Positions 42,359 through 50,953 of a stretch of DNA of 64,000 nucleotides are shown one piece after another (the stretch's first letter is position 1; each line of letters starts with the position of its first letter). The notes under the pieces were generated by a model. It was not told the DNA's origin. It ran no database searches and saw nothing but the letters and a program-made list of their open reading frames with translations. The stretch comes from Actinomycetes bacterium (GTDB lineage: Bacteria > Actinomycetota > Thermoleophilia > Solirubrobacterales > 70-9): positions 186,001 to 250,000 of the forward strand of contig BOKP01000002.1 of the NCBI GenBank assembly GCA_016861045.1, in the 5' to 3' direction. A program made the position numbers and the translations under genes.

Positions 42359-44545
42359 TCAGTCGTCGGCGGCGGCCGGCGCCGGCGCGGCCGCGGCGTG
42401 GCGGTCCGGCGCCGCGTCGACGTGCAGCCGCGGCAGGATCCGCTCGAGCCACCCGGGCAGCCACCAGGCGCGCCGGCCGAGCAGCTCCATGATCGCCGGG
42501 ACTAGGATCGTCCTGATCAGGAACGCGTCGATCGCGACGGCCGCGGCGAGGGCGACGCCGAAGAGCTTGATCGTGAGGCTGCCGCCGAGCGCGAACGAGG
42601 CGAAGACGCAGACCATGATCGTCGCCGCCGCGGTGATCACCCGGCCGGTCGCGGCGAGCCCGTGGACGACCGCCTCGGAGGCGTCGCGGCGGCGCTCCCA
42701 CTCCTCGTGGACGCGCGACATCAGGAAGACCTCGTAGTCCATCGACAGGCCGAAGACGATCGCGAAAACCATCACCGGCAGGAACGCGTCGATCGGGGCG
42801 GTGCCGTCGAGGCCGATCAGCTCGCCGAGCCATCCCCACTGGAAGACCGCGACGACGACCCCGAACGAGGCGCCGATGCTGAGCAGGTTCATCGCGATTG
42901 CCTTCAGCGGCACCAGCAGCGAGCGGAACGCCATCATCAGGAGCAGCGCCGAGAGCAGCACGATGATCGCTATGAACTGGGGCAGCTTGCCGGAGATGTA
43001 GGTCGTGAAGTCGTCGTTGATCGCGGTGCCGCCGCCGACGTGGGCGCTCACGCCGAAGCTCTCCTCGACCGGCGGGATGACGTCGTCGCGGATCGTCTTG
43101 ACGAGATCGCTCGTCGCGTTCTCCTGTGGCGCCGTCGCCCCGAACACCGTGAAGGTGGCGAGGTCGCCGGCCTCGTTCGGCACGGGCGCGGTCACCTCGG
43201 CGACCCCGGGGACGTCACGCATCGCCCGATCGAGCGCCGCGACCGCGCGCTCGCCGGTGGCGGGCGAGCTCTCCGGCGGGATGTCGACGACGACCATCAG
43301 CGGGCCGTTGAAACCGGGTCCGAAGCCCTCCGCGAGCAGGTCGTAGGCCTGCCTCGTGCTCGTGTCGGCGGAATCGCTGCCGGCATCCGCCCAGCCGAGA
43401 TCGATCGAGAAGACCGGGACGGCGAGAAGGACGAGGAGCCCGCCGGAGAGCAGCGCCGCAGCCCACGGCCGGCGCTGGATCGTACGACTCCAACGGGTCC
43501 AGGTCCGGCTCTCCTCCTCGGCCTCGCGGCGCGGCCTGGTCCCCGGGACGCGCAGCCGGTCGATGTTCGCGCCGACCTTGCTCAAGATCGCCGGCAGGAG
43601 CGTCAGCGCACCCCCCATCGTCAGCAGCACGGCGAGCGACGCGGCCAGCGCCGGGCCGTAGAGGAAGCCGACCCCGATCGCGAACAGCCCGAGGAGCGCG
43701 ACCACGACCGTGGCGCCGGCGAAGAGGACGGCCCGGCCGGCCGTGTCGGATGAGAGCAGGACCGCCTCGCGGGCATCGAGGCCGTCGCGAAGGCCGTTGC
43801 GGAACCGGGTGACGACGAACAGCGCGTAATCGATCCCGACCCCGAGGCCGATCATCGCCGCCAGCACCGGCGCGAAGTCTGGGGTGTCGAAGACATGGGT
43901 GCCGAGCGTGACCAGGCTCAGCGCGGTCCCGAGGGCGACGATCGCGGTGACGACCGGCATGCTCATCGCCACGACCGAGCCGAACATGACCAGCAGCACG
44001 ACGATCGCGGCGAGCAGGCCGATCATCTCCGCAGTCCCGCCGGGCTCCTGCTCGACCTGGCGGACCGGGTCGCCGCCGGCCACCACCCGGAGGCCGTCGC
44101 CCCCGGCCTCGTTGATCCGGTCGGCGATGCGCTCGATCGAGCCCGCCGGCACCTCGAAGGCGGAATCGTCGAGGGTCACGATCGCGAACCCGATGGTGCG
44201 GTCGGGGGCGATCTGGCGCCTGACCTCGGCAGGGGAGCTGACCGCGGCGACGTCGTCGTAGCCCTCGAGCTCGGCCAGAAGCGACCCGACGCGCTCGAGG
44301 ACCGCCGGATCGTCGACGCCGGAGGGATCGGCGAAGACGACCTGGATCTGATCGCCGGAGCGGTCCGGGGCACGCTCCTCGAGCAGGTCCAGCGCCTTCG
44401 TCGAGTCCGAGTCGGGGAGCTGGAAGTTGGTCGAGAACTTCTCGCCGGCGGCGTTCGCCGCAGCCCCGGCGGCGATCAGCGCCACGATCCAGGCGAGGAC
44501 TGTCAGGCGGCGATGGCGAATGCAGAAGTCGGCGAGCGCTCTCAT
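42359..44545 (-). CDS. MMPL-family (RND) transporter
   Basis: 728 residues. The ATG at 44545 (MRALADFCIRHRRLTVL) is preferred over an upstream in-frame start because GGGAG lies ahead of it. About 12 TM helices in two halves separated by periplasmic domains (about 25-165 and 375-510). GLGVGIDYALFVVTRFRNGL and VFGLSMDYEVFLMSRVHEEWE are the paired MMPL TM4/TM10 signatures with the Asp-Tyr proton-relay pairs. Exports lipids or hydrophobic compounds with the proton gradient. No MarR/TetR or lipid synthesis gene is adjacent. Confidence 0.92.
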   Translation of the reverse strand: MRALADFCIRHRRLTVLAWIVALIAAGAAANAAGEKFSTNFQLPDSDSTKALDLLEERAPDRSGDQIQVVFADPSGVDDPAVLERVGSLLAELEGYDDVAAVSSPAEVRRQIAPDRTIGFAIVTLDDSAFEVPAGSIERIADRINEAGGDGLRVVAGGDPVRQVEQEPGGTAEMIGLLAAIVVLLVMFGSVVAMSMPVVTAIVALGTALSLVTLGTHVFDTPDFAPVLAAMIGLGVGIDYALFVVTRFRNGLRDGLDAREAVLLSSDTAGRAVLFAGATVVVALLGLFAIGVGFLYGPALAASLAVLLTMGGALTLLPAILSKVGANIDRLRVPGTRPRREAEEESRTWTRWSRTIQRRPWAAALLSGGLLVLLAVPVFSIDLGWADAGSDSADTSTRQAYDLLAEGFGPGFNGPLMVVVDIPPESSPATGERAVAALDRAMRDVPGVAEVTAPVPNEAGDLATFTVFGATAPQENATSDLVKTIRDDVIPPVEESFGVSAHVGGGTAINDDFTTYISGKLPQFIAIIVLLSALLLMMAFRSLLVPLKAIAMNLLSIGASFGVVVAVFQWGWLGELIGLDGTAPIDAFLPVMVFAIVFGLSMDYEVFLMSRVHEEWERRRDASEAVVHGLAATGRVITAAATIMVCVFASFALGGSLTIKLFGVALAAAVAIDAFLIRTILVPAIMELLGRRAWWLPGWLERILPRLHVDAAPDRHAAAAPAPAAADD

Positions 44546-44739
44546 GATCGGGCTCCCGCGCCGGGACGCGGAGGGGAGGAAGGCGGAGGGGCGGGTCCGC
44601 ATGATGCACGATCGCGGCCCGGCCCGGGTTGGCCGGCGGCGCGTGCGGAGACCGGAGGGGGCGCGAAGCGGCGGGCGGCAGGGCTCCCGCTGCTAGCTTC
44701 CCGGCGGCGAACCTCGACCGGCGAGGAGGGAGCGAGCGG

Positions 44740-46773
44740 ATGAAGGCGGGAGCGACGTTGCGCCTGGGCGGCGCGCTGGCGGCGGCGGCAGCGGCGCTGG
44801 CGGCGCCGGGCGCGGCGCTGGCGATGGACTGCCCGCTGCCCGGCGCGCCCGGCGCCGGGATGAGCGCGGCCCTGGACGTCACCGGCCGGCTCGATCCGTC
44901 CCGAACCGGCGGTTACCTGCAGATCCCGTTCACCGTCCCGCCCGGCACCAAGGCGATCCAGGTCCGCTACTCCTACGACAACCAGGACGACACCTGCTCG
45001 GGGCCGAACGCGAACACGCTCGACATGGGCGTCTACGAGCCGAAGGGAAACCCCTCCCCCGTCTTCGAGCAGTCCGACCGGCGCGGCTGGAGCGGCAGCG
45101 CGGTCAAGAACCTGGCGATCGCCGAGAACGGCTTCACCGGCGAAGGCACCTACGACGCGGGCCGGAAGGCGTTCGTCGACGGCTACACGACGCGCGCCTA
45201 CGAGCCGGGACCGATCCCGGCCGGCGAGTGGGCGGTCGAGCTCGGCATCGCCTACGTCGACCCCGCCGACGCCGACGGGATCAGCTACCGCGTCGAGGTG
45301 GGCACGAGCTCCGACCCCGCCTGGGGCGACGACCCGTATGCCGCCTCCGGCCCGCCCGACCCGGCGGCGAGCTCGACGCCGGGCTGGTACACCGGCGATC
45401 TCCACGTCCACGGCGAACAGGAGCCCGGCAACGCGCCGATGAGCGACACCTTCGCCGCCGCGTTCGGGCCGGGCGGCGCCGGGCTCGACTTCGTCACGCT
45501 CGTCGATCACAACAACGACGTCGCCCACGACGACATGCGGGCCCAGGCGGACGCCTACCCGAATGACCTCGTGATCCCCGGCACCGAGGTGACGACCTAC
45601 CGCGGCCACTGGAACGCGCAGGGCAGCTCGGGCTTCGCCGACTTCCGGGGCGGGCCGATCTACGCGCCCGACGACGTCAGCTCCCCGATCCCCGACTCGG
45701 CCCTGACCGAGGTCGGGTCAGGGACGCTTCCGAAGGAGCAGCTCGCGACGATCCGGAACGGCGGCGGCTGGACGCAGATCAACCACCCGACGATCTTCAA
45801 GGACGCCCCATCGGTCTGCCGCGGCTGCTTCTGGAGCTACGCCGACGACGAGACCGACTTCTCGCTGGTCGACGCGATCGAGATCCAGACCGGGCCGGCC
45901 GGGATCCCGCACGGAGCCCCGACGGGGCCGAACCCGTTCACCGCGACCGCGATCGAGTACTACGAGCACGCGCTCGCGGGCGGCGCCCACGTCGCCGCGG
46001 TCGGCTCCAGCGACGACCACCAGGCCGGCGCCGCCACGGGCCCGTTCGACTCGGCGGTCGGGGAGGGCGCCACGGTCGTCCACGCCGAGGGCCTCGGCCG
46101 CTCCGAAATCGTCGCCGCGGTGAAGGCCGATCACACCTACGTCAAGCCGTTCGGGCCGTCGGCGCCGGACCTGTCCCTCGAGGCCGTCAACGAGGACGGC
46201 GGTCGCGCGATCATCGGCGACTCGCTCTCGGGACGGTCGCCGGAGCTGACCGCCAGCGTCAGCGGCGCCACCGGGACCGGACGGGCCGGAAGCTGGGAGC
46301 TGACGCTGCTCCGGGACGGGGCGCCGGTGGAGTCGGTGCCGTTCATGGGGGACGGCGTCACCCGGAGCTGGGACGTCGCCGAGTCGGGGCGCTACTCGCT
46401 CGAGCTGACCCGGACCGCGACCGGCGAGTACGTCGAGGGCTACACGAGCCCGATCTGGCTGACCGTCGAGCCGGATCCGTCGAACCGCTTTCAGGTCGGC
46501 AGGGCGAGGCTGGACAGGAAGAAGGGCACGGCGAAGCTGCCGATCGACGTGCCCGGAGCGGGCAGGCTGCGCCTGGCCGGGAGGAAGGTCGAGGACGACT
46601 CCGCGAGCCCCGGGAAGGCGAAGACCGTGAAGCTCGACGTGCGGCCCGAGGGCAAGCTGAGGAAGAAGCTCCGCAAGCGCGGCAGGGCGAGGGCGAAGCT
46701 GACCGTCCGATTCACGCCGATCGGCGGTGAGCGGCGCCAGAAGCACGTCACCGTCAAGCTCGAGCACCGCTAG
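44740..46773 (+). CDS. secreted PHP-domain metal-dependent phosphoesterase-like protein
   Basis: 677 residues. Signal peptide with GALAAAAAALAAPGAALA cleavage region. The N-terminal beta domain (about 35-205) precedes a PHP domain whose metal ligands are visible as GDLHVHGEQ, LVDHNND, GHWNAQG, QINHPTIF and SSDDHQAG. C-terminal beta domain plus a Lys/Arg-rich tail (KLRKKLRKRGRARAKLTVRF). Cell-surface or secreted phosphoesterase/hydrolase; PHP proteins of this length with a signal peptide are less usual. Ribosome site GAGGAGGGAGC. Confidence 0.85.
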   Translation: MKAGATLRLGGALAAAAAALAAPGAALAMDCPLPGAPGAGMSAALDVTGRLDPSRTGGYLQIPFTVPPGTKAIQVRYSYDNQDDTCSGPNANTLDMGVYEPKGNPSPVFEQSDRRGWSGSAVKNLAIAENGFTGEGTYDAGRKAFVDGYTTRAYEPGPIPAGEWAVELGIAYVDPADADGISYRVEVGTSSDPAWGDDPYAASGPPDPAASSTPGWYTGDLHVHGEQEPGNAPMSDTFAAAFGPGGAGLDFVTLVDHNNDVAHDDMRAQADAYPNDLVIPGTEVTTYRGHWNAQGSSGFADFRGGPIYAPDDVSSPIPDSALTEVGSGTLPKEQLATIRNGGGWTQINHPTIFKDAPSVCRGCFWSYADDETDFSLVDAIEIQTGPAGIPHGAPTGPNPFTATAIEYYEHALAGGAHVAAVGSSDDHQAGAATGPFDSAVGEGATVVHAEGLGRSEIVAAVKADHTYVKPFGPSAPDLSLEAVNEDGGRAIIGDSLSGRSPELTASVSGATGTGRAGSWELTLLRDGAPVESVPFMGDGVTRSWDVAESGRYSLELTRTATGEYVEGYTSPIWLTVEPDPSNRFQVGRARLDRKKGTAKLPIDVPGAGRLRLAGRKVEDDSASPGKAKTVKLDVRPEGKLRKKLRKRGRARAKLTVRFTPIGGERRQKHVTVKLEHR

Positions 46774-46790
46774 CCGGCGGCAACCGCCGG
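46774..46790. terminator. triloop hairpin between PHP and helicase genes
   Basis: CCGGCGG (46774-46780), loop CAA, CCGCCGG (46784-46790), one base after the stop of the PHP gene and between convergent ends. A compact bidirectional terminator is likely. Confidence 0.5.
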
Positions 46791-46815
46791 AAGTCGCACG
46801 CTCGCCGAGGTCGGG

Positions 46816-48090
46816 TCAGCTCCGCGGCGAGGGGCGGGGCCGGCGGCGGCGCTTGCCGGTCCCGTTGCGCTGGCCGCCCCCGCCACCGTCCCGGGCGCCG
46901 GAGTCGGGGCGCCGGCCGCCGCCGTGCTTCCGCTCGCCGCCGGGATGGCGGTCGGGCGACGAGGTGTGGCGCCCGGCGCCCTCGCGACGGTCGAACTCGG
47001 CCGCGAGACCGAGGCCACGGGTCATCCGTCGCATCTCGTGCACCTGGTCGCCGAGCACGAAGCTGATCCCGTTCCCGGCCGCTCCGGCGCGACCCGTGCG
47101 CCCGACCCGATGCGTATATGCGTCGCCGTCGGCGGGGGCGTCGAAGTTGATCACGTGGGTCACGCCGGCGACGTCGATCCCGCGCGCGGCCACGTCGGTG
47201 GCGATCAGGACGGTGACCTCGCCGCGCTCGAATCGGGCGAGCGCCCTCTGTCGCTGTGATTGGGACTTGTCGCCGTGCATCGCGACCGCCTCGACGTCGC
47301 GGGCCCGGAGCTTCTTGACGAGCCGGTCGGCACCGCGCTTGGTGCGGACGAAGACGAGCGTCCGCCCGCGGTCGCGCGCGCCGAGCTCGCCGACGAGCAG
47401 ATCCAGCTTGGCTCCCTGGCTCGGCGCCTCGACGAAGCGATGGGCGATCGCCGCCCGGCGCTCCCGCTTCGGAGCGTGGACGTGACGGCGGGGATCGCGG
47501 GTGTAGGTGGCCGCGAGCGCGCCGGCGGCGCCCTCGAGGGTCGCCGAGAAGAACAGCGTCTGGCGGCGCTTCGGGACGAGCGCGACGATCCGGTCGACGG
47601 CGGGCTTGAAGCCCATGTCGAGCATCCGGTCGGCTTCGTCGAGGACGAGGATCCCGACGTGCTCGAGGGTCAGGGCGCGGCGCTGGATCAGGTCCTCGAG
47701 GCGACCGGGAGTGGCGACGAGGACATGCGCCCGCGGCGCCTTGCGGATCTGCGGCTCGATGCCGACGCCGCCGTAGACGACCTCGACCTTGAGCGCCCGG
47801 GCATGGGCGACCGAGTCGAGCTCGTCGACGATCTGGCGGGCGAGCTCGCGGGTCGGAGCGAGGACGAGCGCCGCCGGCCGCCGCGAGGCGGCCGCGATCC
47901 GATCGACGAGCGGCACGCCGAAGGCGAGGGTCTTGCCGGACCCGGTCGGGGACTGGACGAGCACGTCGCGGCCGGCGAGCACGTCTTCGATGACGAGCCG
48001 CTGGACCGGGAAGGGGGTTTCGATGCCGCGCTTGGCGAGGGCGGCCGCGACGGCCTTGGACACGCCGAGATCGGCGAAGCTGATGGACAT
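46816..48090 (-). CDS. DEAD-box ATP-dependent RNA helicase
   Basis: 424 residues. All core motifs present: Q motif GIETPFPVQRLVIEDVL, I SPTGSGKT, Ia APTRELARQ, II VLDEADRML, III SAT, IV LVFVRTKRGADRL, V ATDVAARGID, VI HRVGRTGRAG. The tail (about 365-424) is Gly/Arg/Lys-rich (RHPGGERKHGGGRRPD, KRRRRPRPS), as in RhlE-type helicases. Remodels RNA, probably in ribosome assembly or cold adaptation. AAGGAG is 13 nt upstream of the ATG, a long spacing. A structured leader precedes it. Confidence 0.93.
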   Translation of the reverse strand: MSISFADLGVSKAVAAALAKRGIETPFPVQRLVIEDVLAGRDVLVQSPTGSGKTLAFGVPLVDRIAAASRRPAALVLAPTRELARQIVDELDSVAHARALKVEVVYGGVGIEPQIRKAPRAHVLVATPGRLEDLIQRRALTLEHVGILVLDEADRMLDMGFKPAVDRIVALVPKRRQTLFFSATLEGAAGALAATYTRDPRRHVHAPKRERRAAIAHRFVEAPSQGAKLDLLVGELGARDRGRTLVFVRTKRGADRLVKKLRARDVEAVAMHGDKSQSQRQRALARFERGEVTVLIATDVAARGIDVAGVTHVINFDAPADGDAYTHRVGRTGRAGAAGNGISFVLGDQVHEMRRMTRGLGLAAEFDRREGAGRHTSSPDRHPGGERKHGGGRRPDSGARDGGGGGQRNGTGKRRRRPRPSPRS

Positions 48091-48141
48091 GATGTTGTTG
48101 CTGCTCCTTCGAGCGTCGTGTTCGGAGATTCGTCGGCCCCG

Positions 48142-48188
48142 AAAACGCTCGGCATCAGCCGAAGGCAGCGAGAGACTTGAACCTCTCG
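48142..48188 (-). promoter_or_regulatory. structured 5' leader of the helicase gene, terminator-like
   Basis: On the minus strand, hairpin 1 is CGAGAG-(GTTCAAGT)-CTCTCG (48188-48169). It is followed by TCGGC-TGAT-GCCGA (48162-48149), extended by GCG and then TTTT (48145-48142), a terminator-like element 52 bp before the helicase ATG. This may attenuate expression; the second hairpin plus T-run is unusual for this GC-rich DNA. Direct seeing of repeats; regulation inferred. Confidence 0.4.
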
Positions 48189-48350
48189 GGCGCCCGCAGT
48201 TGACTCCGGGGCAGCCCGACGCCGCGAACGATAGCAGCGATCTCCCTGCAAACGGCCGCAGCGACCGCGTCGGCTCCCGCCCACCCCCTCGGGACCGGGG
48301 AGGCCGGCACCCGCTGAGGTCGCCCGGCCGCGGCGGCGGGGAGCGGAGTC

Positions 48351-50930
48351 TTACGGGCCGCCGAACGTGTAGTCGAAGCAGGGAGCGCCGCCGCAGGTGT
48401 CGGTGATGTGGCTCTGCGCGTCCGGCCGCAGGAAGTCGGAGACCATCTGCTGCTCGGCCGGCGTCCGCCGCGGGTTCTCGTGCGGGTCGACGCCGGTCCG
48501 GTTCGGCAGGTTCTCGATCGGCGGCACCTCGGTGCCGAGGACGTCGGCGGGGTCCGGCGAGCCGGGATCGTCGCGGACCGGGCCCGGGTCCCAGTAGACG
48601 AGCGCCGAGTCGGTCCAGGGGTAGGTCATGGCTGGAAGTCCCCAGCCGACGTTGACGCCGGGCCAGCGCCCGTCGTAGACGATCGGCTCGTGGATGCCGG
48701 CGCCGACCGTGCGCGCCATGGTCTCGGCCGAGTAGTTGGTCACCTGGTGGTCGCCGACCCCGATGTTCATCAGGAGCTCATGCGGCGGCGTGTTCGGCAG
48801 CGGGTCGTCGGTGGCGACGTTCGCGTACCCGTTCGACTCGCCGCGGTCCCAGAGCATCTGCACCATCGACAGCAGCAGCTGCTGGGACAGCTCGTCCGGA
48901 TAGGCCGGGTCGAGGAACGCCGCGTAGGTGTCGAAGTCGACCGAGCGGTTCAACAGCACCGAGTAGTTCATGCCGCCGACGCCGAGCGCGGCACGGGTGA
49001 AATCGGGGGCGACCGCGGTCAGGGCGCCGCCGAAGATCGCGCCCTGGCTGTTGCCGTTGTAGTAGAGGTTGGAGGTGTCGATGACCGGCGGGTTGGACCC
49101 GTCCACCGGACCGGTGTCGTCGACGCGGAAGGCGGGATCGCTGATGAAGCCCTGCGGGTTGACCAGCAGGCGGCCGAGGAAAAGGCCGTTGAGCATCCCC
49201 TGCTGGAGCCGGTCGGCGAGCTCGGGGAAGTCGCTCATGTTGCCGAGGATCCCGATCGTGTTCGGGATGTCGCTGTTCGACATCCCGATCTCGTCGGTCG
49301 CGCAGTCCATGATCCCGTGCGTGTTCCCGAGCGTCTTCTGCGGCGAGGAGGTGCCTTCGCCGGCGCTGCCGAGCAGGCCGTGGCCGTAGATCGACGCCCG
49401 CGCCGGGGTGGACAGCGCCGCATGGGGGATCATGCAGTTGAAGTTCGCCGTCCAGGTGCCGTTCTGCTGCGGGACGCCGTTCGCGTCGAGGTTGAGCCGC
49501 GAGCCCGGCGAGCACGGCAGCCCGGGCCCGCCGCCGTCGGGGTCGGTCATGTAGCAGGGGACGGTGAAGGTCCCCTGCACGCGGCGGGCCATGTCGGCGT
49601 CCTCGGGCAGCGGGCCGCCGTCGGTCGGCTCGAAATTCTCGACCGAGGTGACCGTGAACGCGGGGGCGTCGCCCTCGACGACGCCGTCGGCGAGGTCGGC
49701 GTCGCCGAGGTCGGCGAACGCGTCGTCGCGCATCGCGAGGATGTTCTTGGCGATGTTCTCGTTGCTGGCGACGGTGAAGTCCCAGGCGAGATAGAGGTTG
49801 CGGCGCTTGATGTCGGCCTTCCTCAGCGTCTTGAAGATGCGATCGAAGCGACCGCGCTGGGCGTCGATCGCGGTCTCGTCCGAGGGCAGGTCGTCGCGGT
49901 AGTAGCGGAAGCCCTCGGGGGCGGCGAGCGTGTCGCCGTCGGCGTCGCGGAGCTTCCGCATCGCAACGATGTAGCGGTGGCCGCCGGCGTAGTTCCTCGC
50001 CGGATGAATCAGCAGCGCGGTGTCGGCGGGCGAGATCGCGTTCGAGTCGATCTCGGCCCAGACCGGCCAGCGCTCGCCGGTGGCCGCGTCGATGACGACG
50101 ATCGGCGCGCCCTCCTTCTCGTACTTGCCGAGCCTGCGCAGGGAGACCGGGTTGGTCTCGGCGAGGGCGTCGGGGTTGTCGAGGCCGGGAATCCGGACGA
50201 CGGCGGTCTGGCCGGGGCTGAAGCCGTCGTTCCCGGCGTAGGGCTCGGGGGCGATGTGCGTCCCGCCGACGTTGGCGGGCGCCGCCTCCGCCCCGAAGTC
50301 GATCCGCCTGCCGGTGGCCGTATCCGGATCCGCGCTCGTGTAGTAGTCGTCGGGGAACGGCAACATGCAGCGCGACGTGCCCTGCGCGCCGATGAAGTCG
50401 CACTCGTCGGCGCGGCTCAGGTCGATCGGCTTCGGCCTGCAGGGCTTCGTGTCGCGGACGAGGTCGGCCTTCGCGGTCGCCCCGCGGGCGGAGGCCTCGA
50501 GCGTGCGCGCCTCGCAGCTCTCGATCTGCGAGCGGCCGTCGGCGGTCAGCTTCAGCTTCGCGGTGCCCCTGCCGCTTCGTGACAGCCGCACGCGCCGCGG
50601 CTTCACCAGCCGTCCCGCCCGCTCGGTGTCGAACGTGCTCGAGGCGAGCTTGACCTTGACCTTGACCCGCCTGCCCTTTCCGGCCTTGCGGGCGAGCTTC
50701 CCCTTCGCCGCGACCCGGACCTCGACGCCGCCCGCGAGGATCTCGCGCTGACCGTCGCTTCGGATCTTCAGCGACACCTTCTCGGCCGCGGCCGCGCTCG
50801 CCGGGCCGGCGGCCGTCAGGGCCGCGAGGGCGAGCAGGATCGCCCGCAGGGAGCGCAGCTGCGCCGAGCCGTACGCCTTCGTGGCCGCGGCCTCCCGGCC
50901 GAGCGACGATTCGAGCCGCCTGCCGCGCAT
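48351..50930 (-). CDS. secreted alpha/beta-hydrolase (lipase/esterase-like), large
   Basis: 859 residues. Signal peptide with LRAILLALAALTAAGPASAAAA. A beta-rich N-terminal domain (about 50-170, VKVKVKLASSTFDTERAG) is followed by a hydrolase region. YYNGNSQGAIFGGAL supplies a G-N-S-Q-G nucleophile elbow (S628), and GVGDHQV gives a Asp-His pair (D727, H728) as plausible acid/base. Related to large actinobacterial secreted lipase-like proteins, substrate unknown. Start ATG has GGGAGGAGC ahead. It follows the penicillin-acylase-family gene by 23 bp on the same strand. Confidence 0.78.
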   Translation of the reverse strand: MRGRRLESSLGREAAATKAYGSAQLRSLRAILLALAALTAAGPASAAAAEKVSLKIRSDGQREILAGGVEVRVAAKGKLARKAGKGRRVKVKVKLASSTFDTERAGRLVKPRRVRLSRSGRGTAKLKLTADGRSQIESCEARTLEASARGATAKADLVRDTKPCRPKPIDLSRADECDFIGAQGTSRCMLPFPDDYYTSADPDTATGRRIDFGAEAAPANVGGTHIAPEPYAGNDGFSPGQTAVVRIPGLDNPDALAETNPVSLRRLGKYEKEGAPIVVIDAATGERWPVWAEIDSNAISPADTALLIHPARNYAGGHRYIVAMRKLRDADGDTLAAPEGFRYYRDDLPSDETAIDAQRGRFDRIFKTLRKADIKRRNLYLAWDFTVASNENIAKNILAMRDDAFADLGDADLADGVVEGDAPAFTVTSVENFEPTDGGPLPEDADMARRVQGTFTVPCYMTDPDGGGPGLPCSPGSRLNLDANGVPQQNGTWTANFNCMIPHAALSTPARASIYGHGLLGSAGEGTSSPQKTLGNTHGIMDCATDEIGMSNSDIPNTIGILGNMSDFPELADRLQQGMLNGLFLGRLLVNPQGFISDPAFRVDDTGPVDGSNPPVIDTSNLYYNGNSQGAIFGGALTAVAPDFTRAALGVGGMNYSVLLNRSVDFDTYAAFLDPAYPDELSQQLLLSMVQMLWDRGESNGYANVATDDPLPNTPPHELLMNIGVGDHQVTNYSAETMARTVGAGIHEPIVYDGRWPGVNVGWGLPAMTYPWTDSALVYWDPGPVRDDPGSPDPADVLGTEVPPIENLPNRTGVDPHENPRRTPAEQQMVSDFLRPDAQSHITDTCGGAPCFDYTFGGP

Positions 50931-50953
50931 CTGCTCCTCCCTAGCCGGGCGGG

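Noticed and set aside
48165-48240. T-arm-like sequence (GTTCAAGTC with a 5-bp stem) suggesting a tRNA on the minus strand
   Set aside because: No matching acceptor 5' strand, D-arm or anticodon arm can be laid out upstream; kept only as a leader hairpin.
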